Below are positions 13,647 to 17,275 of a stretch of DNA of 17,275 nucleotides, piece after piece. The notes below the pieces were generated by a model, which did no database searches, had not been told where the DNA came from, and saw only the letters and a program-made list of their open reading frames with translations. Within the stretch, counting starts at the first letter, position 1. Every line of letters begins with the position of its first letter. The stretch comes from Halobacteriales archaeon QS_9_67_15. Its GTDB lineage: Archaea; Halobacteriota; Halobacteria; Halobacteriales; Haloarculaceae. Location: NCBI GenBank assembly GCA_003023165.1, contig PXSD01000057.1, positions 1 through 17,275 on the forward strand, read 5' to 3'. A program made the translations under genes and the position numbers.

Positions 13647-14441
13647 TCAGCACTCAGATCGCCGTGCACGCAGACAGAGCGACCGCGGCGGCCGGTCGGC
13701 CAGGTCCGCATCGGCATCCGGAAGTCGGTCGCCGAGCGCCTCGTCCGGCGCCGGTTCGACGACCTCCTCGAGGTCGAATCCCGCGTCCAGCAGCGGCTGT
13801 AGCAGGGCGCTCAGCGGGCGCCGGTAGTACGTCCCCGGGTTTTCACTGTTCGCCCCGCTCCAGTGGATGTCGAACCGCTCGGTCGCGTGGTAGTCCGGTC
13901 CGTCCTCCGCGTACTTGACGGCCGGGTCCACCGCCGTCCCGTCGAGCCCACTCGCGTCGGGATACTCCCCCTCCCGGACCACGAGGTAGTCGTGCAGCGG
14001 GTGGTGTGTGGAGAGGACCACTGTGCCCTCCGGCTGGAGCACCCGAGCGAACTCCCCAATAGCGGACTCGACCGATGGAACGTGCGAGAGGACGTGCTGG
14101 CAGAGGACGATGTCGAATTCCTCGCCGCCGACGGAGTCGAGCCCCTCCGTTACGTCGCCCTGCCGGAACGTGGCGCTGTCGCCGTGTTGACGTCGGGCCT
14201 GCCGGACCATCTCCTCGCTCAGGTCGACGCCGAGCACGTCGGCCCCCCGGTCCGCGAGCCGTGCAGAGTAGTGGCCGTTCCCGCAGCCGACGTCGAGAAC
14301 GCGCGCGTCCCCTAGCGCCGGCAGCAGCGAGCGAACTGCGGGCCAGAGAAGCCCCTCCTTCCACGGGCTCCGGGTGAACTCCTCCCACCTGTCGGCGAGG
14401 GCGTCGTAGTGGCGTTCCACTTCGCCGTCGCGTTCGTCCAT
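13647..14441 (-). CDS. Class I SAM-dependent methyltransferase
   Basis: The 264-residue protein has a seven-strand methyltransferase core. Motif I is VLDVGCGNG at 48-56, motif II ends GVDLSEEMV, and the post-core region shows FDIVLCQHVLSHV and LQPEGTVVLSTHHPLHDY. It belongs to the broad UbiE/Methyltransf_11 type, whose substrates range from quinones to small metabolites, so the substrate is unknown. It is encoded opposite the cobalamin genes, between cobA and cbiP. Its sequence does not resemble the corrin-ring methyltransferases (CbiE, CbiF, CbiH, CbiL), so a direct role in cobalamin synthesis is not supported. A TATA-like box is present about 27 bp upstream. Confidence 0.88.
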   Translation of the reverse strand: MDERDGEVERHYDALADRWEEFTRSPWKEGLLWPAVRSLLPALGDARVLDVGCGNGHYSARLADRGADVLGVDLSEEMVRQARRQHGDSATFRQGDVTEGLDSVGGEEFDIVLCQHVLSHVPSVESAIGEFARVLQPEGTVVLSTHHPLHDYLVVREGEYPDASGLDGTAVDPAVKYAEDGPDYHATERFDIHWSGANSENPGTYYRRPLSALLQPLLDAGFDLEEVVEPAPDEALGDRLPDADADLADRPPRSLCLRARRSEC

Positions 14442-14464
14442 GGCCTGTCTTCCACGGTGGGCGA

Positions 14465-14474
14465 CAAAAGTATG
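14465..14474 (-). promoter_or_regulatory. TATA-like box for the methyltransferase gene
   Basis: On the minus strand CATACTTTTG is centred about 27 bp before the ATG at 14441, consistent with a leaderless transcript. Confidence 0.45.
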
Positions 14475-14562
14475 AGGATACGGCCAGTTCGGACCTCACC
14501 CCATTCCGGTAGGTCGACGCCGAAAGAGACGTGTGACTGGGTCGCCCACCTCCGGGGCAGAG

Positions 14563-16161
14563 ATGACCCGGACGCTGCTGGTCGCCGGCACCGCGAGCCA
14601 CGTCGGCAAGAGCACTGTCGCCGCTGGGCTCTGCCGACTGCTCGCCGACGCGGGCGTCGCCGTCGCGCCCTACAAGGCCCAGAACATGTCCAACAACGCC
14701 CGCGCGGTGCCGAAGGCCGACGGTGTCGACGACACCGAGGGCGCGTTCGGCGAGGTCGGCGTGTCGCAGTACGTTCAGGCGCGGGCCGCCCGCGTGGCTC
14801 CCACTACCGACCACAATCCCGTCCTGCTCAAACCGCGCGGCGACGCCGAGTCGCAACTCGTGCTCGACGGCGAGGCGGTCGCCCACTACAGCGCCGGGGA
14901 GTACTACGAGGACCACTGGGAGCGCGCCCGCGGGACGGCCCGCCGCGCGCACGAACGGCTCGCGGCCGACCACGATGTCGTCGTCGCCGAAGGGGCCGGC
15001 TCTATCGCCGAGCCGAACCTCCGGGAGCGCGACCTGGCGAACGTCGAGACCGCCCGCTTCGCCGACGCCGACATCCTGCTCGTGGTCGACATCGAGCGCG
15101 GGGGCGCGTTCGCCAGCCTCGTCGGGACGGTCGCGCTCCTGCCCGACGACGTTCGCGAGCGCGTCGCCGGTGCGGTCCTCGCGAAGTTCCGCGGCGACGA
15201 GTCGCTGCTCGACCCGGCCATCGAGGAGGTCGAGGAACGGACGGGCGTGCCGATTCTCGGCGTCGTCCCGCACGACGACCCCGGACTGCCGGCCGAGGAC
15301 AGCGTCGCGCTCCCCGGGGAGGGCCAGCGAGCCGTCCGCGGCGGGGACGACGGCGTCCCCGACGAGCGAGCGGTAACGGTCGCTGTCCCGCGGCTGCCGC
15401 GTATCTCCAACTTCACAGACCTCGAACCGCTGGCTCGCGTCCCGGGCGTCCGCGTCGCCTACGTCCCGCTGGACGCCGACCTCGCAGACCCCGACGCCGT
15501 CGCCACTGGGACCGGTCGCGGCGTCGACGCGGTGGTGCTCGCGGGGACGAAGAACACGGTCGACGACCTGCGGGCGCTCCAAGCGGCGGGATTCGACGAC
15601 CGACTCCGCGCGCTCGACGGCCCGGTCGTCGGCCTCTGCGGCGGCTACCAGCTCCTCGGCGAGCGCATCACCAACGCCGGCGTCGAGAGCACCGACGAAA
15701 TCGATACCCTCGAAGGTATCGGTCTGCTACCGGTCGAGACGCACTTCTCGACGGACAAACGGGTCGAGCAGGCGACACGGCGGATCGACGGTGCTGGACC
15801 GCTCGCGGGTGCCGCGGGAGCCGTCTCGGGGTACGAGATCCACATGGGCGAGACGCGGGTGGTCGCGGACCTGGCACCCGACCTCGCGCGGCTCTTTCCG
15901 GACGCCGAGGCCGGCCTCGCCGCCGACCGCGTGGCCGGGACGTATCTCCACGGGCTGTTCGAGAACAAGACCGCACGTGAAGCGTTCGTCGACGCAGTCT
16001 TCGCCGGCGCCGGCGTCGAGCGACCGGGCGCGGACGCCGCCGCGGCGTCGCCCTACGACCGCGCGGCGGAACTCGTAGCCGGTCTCGGCACCGACGCGCT
16101 GGTCGACGGACTCGGTCTCAACGCGCTGGACCCTGCTGTCCTCGACTATAGTAGAATTTGA
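14563..16161 (+). CDS. cbiP: Adenosylcobyric acid synthase CbiP (CobQ)
   Basis: The 532-residue glutamine-dependent amidotransferase amidates four carboxylates of adenosylcobyrinic a,c-diamide. The N-terminal synthetase half has P-loop GTASHVGKST (9-18), KAQNMSNN (38-45), EGAGSIAEPNL (143-153) and DIERGGAFASL (176-186). The C-terminal glutaminase half has nucleophile Cys359 in GLCGGYQLLG and His463 in TYLHGLF. I chose the ATG at 14563 because MTRTLLVAGTASHVGKST begins the fold. An in-frame GTG at 14533 would add only ten residues. The last codons (Tyr, Ser, Arg, Ile) and the stop come from the MITE-like element at 16146-16231, so the natural C-terminus may have been trimmed or replaced. All catalytic motifs are upstream of that point. 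Confidence 0.94.
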   Translation: MTRTLLVAGTASHVGKSTVAAGLCRLLADAGVAVAPYKAQNMSNNARAVPKADGVDDTEGAFGEVGVSQYVQARAARVAPTTDHNPVLLKPRGDAESQLVLDGEAVAHYSAGEYYEDHWERARGTARRAHERLAADHDVVVAEGAGSIAEPNLRERDLANVETARFADADILLVVDIERGGAFASLVGTVALLPDDVRERVAGAVLAKFRGDESLLDPAIEEVEERTGVPILGVVPHDDPGLPAEDSVALPGEGQRAVRGGDDGVPDERAVTVAVPRLPRISNFTDLEPLARVPGVRVAYVPLDADLADPDAVATGTGRGVDAVVLAGTKNTVDDLRALQAAGFDDRLRALDGPVVGLCGGYQLLGERITNAGVESTDEIDTLEGIGLLPVETHFSTDKRVEQATRRIDGAGPLAGAAGAVSGYEIHMGETRVVADLAPDLARLFPDAEAGLAADRVAGTYLHGLFENKTAREAFVDAVFAGAGVERPGADAAAASPYDRAAELVAGLGTDALVDGLGLNALDPAVLDYSRI

Positions 16162-16231
16162 AAGACATCGCTCGGACGATCGCACGCAGTCGTGCGATCG
16201 ACCGTGCAAACGCTTTCAAATTCTACTATAG
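16146..16231. mobile_element. MITE-like element, 86 bp, with 19-bp perfect terminal inverted repeats
   Basis: The left arm CTATAGTAGAATTTGAAAG (16146-16164) is the exact reverse complement of the right arm CTTTCAAATTCTACTATAG (16213-16231). The arms are AT-rich in a GC-rich neighbourhood. The interior holds a second perfect hairpin, CGATCGCACG and CGTGCGATCG (16177-16186 and 16191-16200) around CAGT. There is no coding capacity. Both outer ends read CTATAG, so the target duplication could be TA or CTATAG. The size and structure fit a non-autonomous element moved in trans by a transposase. The element begins inside the end of cbiP and supplies its stop codon. Confidence 0.8.
16177..16200. repeat. 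Internal perfect hairpin of the MITE-like element
   Basis: Ten-base arms and a four-base loop give a strong stem in single-stranded DNA or RNA. Lying just after the cbiP stop, it could also shape the 3' end of the cbiP message. Confidence 0.6.
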
Positions 16232-16327
16232 ACGGATGCGACAGTCACCTTCGACTCGGCACTCGCGGTCGCTACCAGGTTCGGCGCTCGCGACCGACGA
16301 CTTCACGAGCTGAAGCGCTGGTCGCCG

Positions 16328-16334
16328 GTATAGG
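16328..16334 (+). promoter_or_regulatory. TATA-like box for the CPBP protease gene
   Basis: GTATAGG is centred about 31 bp before the ATG at 16362. Confidence 0.4.
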
Positions 16335-16361
16335 TGAGTCGCGGTCATCGGTCCACCTACG

Positions 16362-17275
16362 ATGGCGACGACTCGACGCGAGCGGACGCTCGCACGGCTC
16401 GCAGCCCCGTTCTGGAACGCCTCGGAGGGACGAGTCCGCGCACTCTGGCGGGTCGTCGCGGCGCTCGCGGTGACGCTGGTCGTGCCCGGCGTCGTCTACG
16501 CCGCGACGATCCAACCGCTCGACCTGCCGCTGATCGTCACCGGGTTCGCCTCGAACGCGCTCTTCGCGGTGACCGCGGTGGTCGTCCTGGTCACGTGGGC
16601 GCGGTACGTCGACCGGCGACCAGTCGCGGCGTACGGGTTCCGCGTCGACCGCCGCTGGATTGCGATGCTCGGAGCAGGTGCCTTCGCAGGTATCGCTGGC
16701 TGGGGCGGCGCGTTGGCGACAGATCTGGTCGCCGGTTGGGCGACAGTCGAAGCGGTCTTCTCGGTCGGCGAGAGTCGGGTTCCGCTGGCCGTCGGACTCG
16801 CGCTCGGCGTCGCGCAGTTCGCGCTGGTCGGCCTCTGGGAGGAGGTCGTCTTCCGGGGGCTCGTCATGCGCAACGCGGTGGAGGGGCTCGACTTCCCGGG
16901 GGTCTCGCGTCGGTGGGCGCTCGTCGGTGGCTGGGTCGGTTCCTCGGTCCTGTTCGGTGCGCTCCACTACGACCAGGCGGGGTCGCTCCTCGCGCTCGGG
17001 TTCTGGGTGCTCGCCGGGCTGGTCCTCGGGCTGGCGTACCTGCTGACGGACGAGCTGGCGGTCCCGGTCGGACTCCACGCGGCGTTCGACATCGGGGTCA
17101 ACCACGTCTGGGGGCTCGCGACGGCCGCACCTGACGAGCGCGTGGCGGCGGTCCCGATGCTCGTCCGCCCGGCGTTCACCGGCCCCGAGCGGTTCGTCGG
17201 CGTCGCCGGGCTGGTCAACACCGCGTGGGTCCTGCTGATGGGCGTCGCGGTTGTCGCGCTCGTATGGCGCGCACG
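16362..17275 (+). CDS. CPBP-family intramembrane metalloprotease (partial, runs off window)
   Basis: The frame opens at the ATG at 16362 and stays open for 304 codons to the right edge, so the C-terminus is not seen. The protein is very hydrophobic, with segments near 30-50, 58-80, 100-125, 143-160, 186-200, 208-228 and 279-303. The CPBP (CAA protease and bacteriocin-processing, or Rce1-like) motifs are all present: EEVVFR (Glu160, Glu161, Arg165), LFGALH with His202, and LHAAFD with His239 and Asp243. The family cleaves peptides within the membrane, and archaeal members are mostly uncharacterised. Nothing links it to the adjacent cobalamin genes. Confidence 0.88.
   Translation, partial: MATTRRERTLARLAAPFWNASEGRVRALWRVVAALAVTLVVPGVVYAATIQPLDLPLIVTGFASNALFAVTAVVVLVTWARYVDRRPVAAYGFRVDRRWIAMLGAGAFAGIAGWGGALATDLVAGWATVEAVFSVGESRVPLAVGLALGVAQFALVGLWEEVVFRGLVMRNAVEGLDFPGVSRRWALVGGWVGSSVLFGALHYDQAGSLLALGFWVLAGLVLGLAYLLTDELAVPVGLHAAFDIGVNHVWGLATAAPDERVAAVPMLVRPAFTGPERFVGVAGLVNTAWVLLMGVAVVALVWRA

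Noticed and set aside
13843..15582. 579-codon minus-strand frame antisense to cbiP
   Set aside because: It is a shadow of cbiP codon bias and, at its end, an out-of-frame reading of the methyltransferase; no domain is recognisable.
1..17275. CRISPR arrays, rRNA genes, replication origins
   Set aside because: No regularly spaced repeats, rRNA-like sequence, orc1/cdc6 gene or origin-type repeat cluster was seen.

Overview
The window is high-GC DNA from a halophilic archaeon (class Halobacteria). The evidence is strongly acidic proteins, leaderless genes with TATA-like boxes about 25-30 nt upstream, the haloarchaeal cell-division block cdrL-cdrS-ftsZ2, a C1:G72 archaeal tRNA-Tyr, and a haloarchaeal late-cobalamin cluster with CobY and CbiZ. 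The genus cannot be assigned from the sequence alone.

Layout. (1) 1-977: the start of a HalOD1-domain gene (minus strand, cut by the window edge), then a broken haloarchaeal conserved gene (DUF7095-like, minus). The middle of the broken gene is replaced by a 99-bp perfect inverted copy of the HalOD1 gene segment. (2) 1081-3856: an orphan membrane sensor histidine kinase and the tRNA 2-thiolation enzyme NcsA, both plus. (3) 4116-6436: the minus-strand division block, cdrL (ribbon-helix-helix plus zinc ribbons), a regulatory interval rich in symmetric repeats, cdrS (short ribbon-helix-helix) and ftsZ2. ncsA and ftsZ2 converge. (4) 6519-8137: tRNA-Tyr(GUA), a decayed formate/nitrite-type transporter, a small conserved halophilic protein and a small zinc-ribbon protein. 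(5) 8339-13627: a plus-strand cobalamin salvage and nucleotide-loop cluster: HAD phosphatase, cbiB, cobS, cobY, cobD, cbiZ and cobA. (6) 13647-14441: a SAM methyltransferase on the opposite strand. (7) 14563-16161: cbiP, whose last codons lie in an 86-bp MITE-like element with 19-bp perfect terminal inverted repeats. (8) 16362-end: a CPBP-family membrane protease, cut by the window edge.

How the genes work together. CobA adenosylates corrinoids, CbiZ hydrolyses salvaged adenosylcobinamide to adenosylcobyric acid, and CbiP amidates to cobyric acid. CobD supplies aminopropanol phosphate, CbiB attaches it, CobY activates the product with GTP, and CobS joins the lower ligand. The HAD protein is a candidate for a phosphatase step. 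In the sequence as given, cobY and cobD each lack an internal block with a frame change, and cbiB has no ATG, GTG or TTG start. The pathway is therefore either decaying or the assembly has small errors. The cdrS-ftsZ2 promoter carries GTAAGACG/CGTCTTAC operator-like palindromes next to the predicted transcription start. This is the most attractive regulatory signal in the window.
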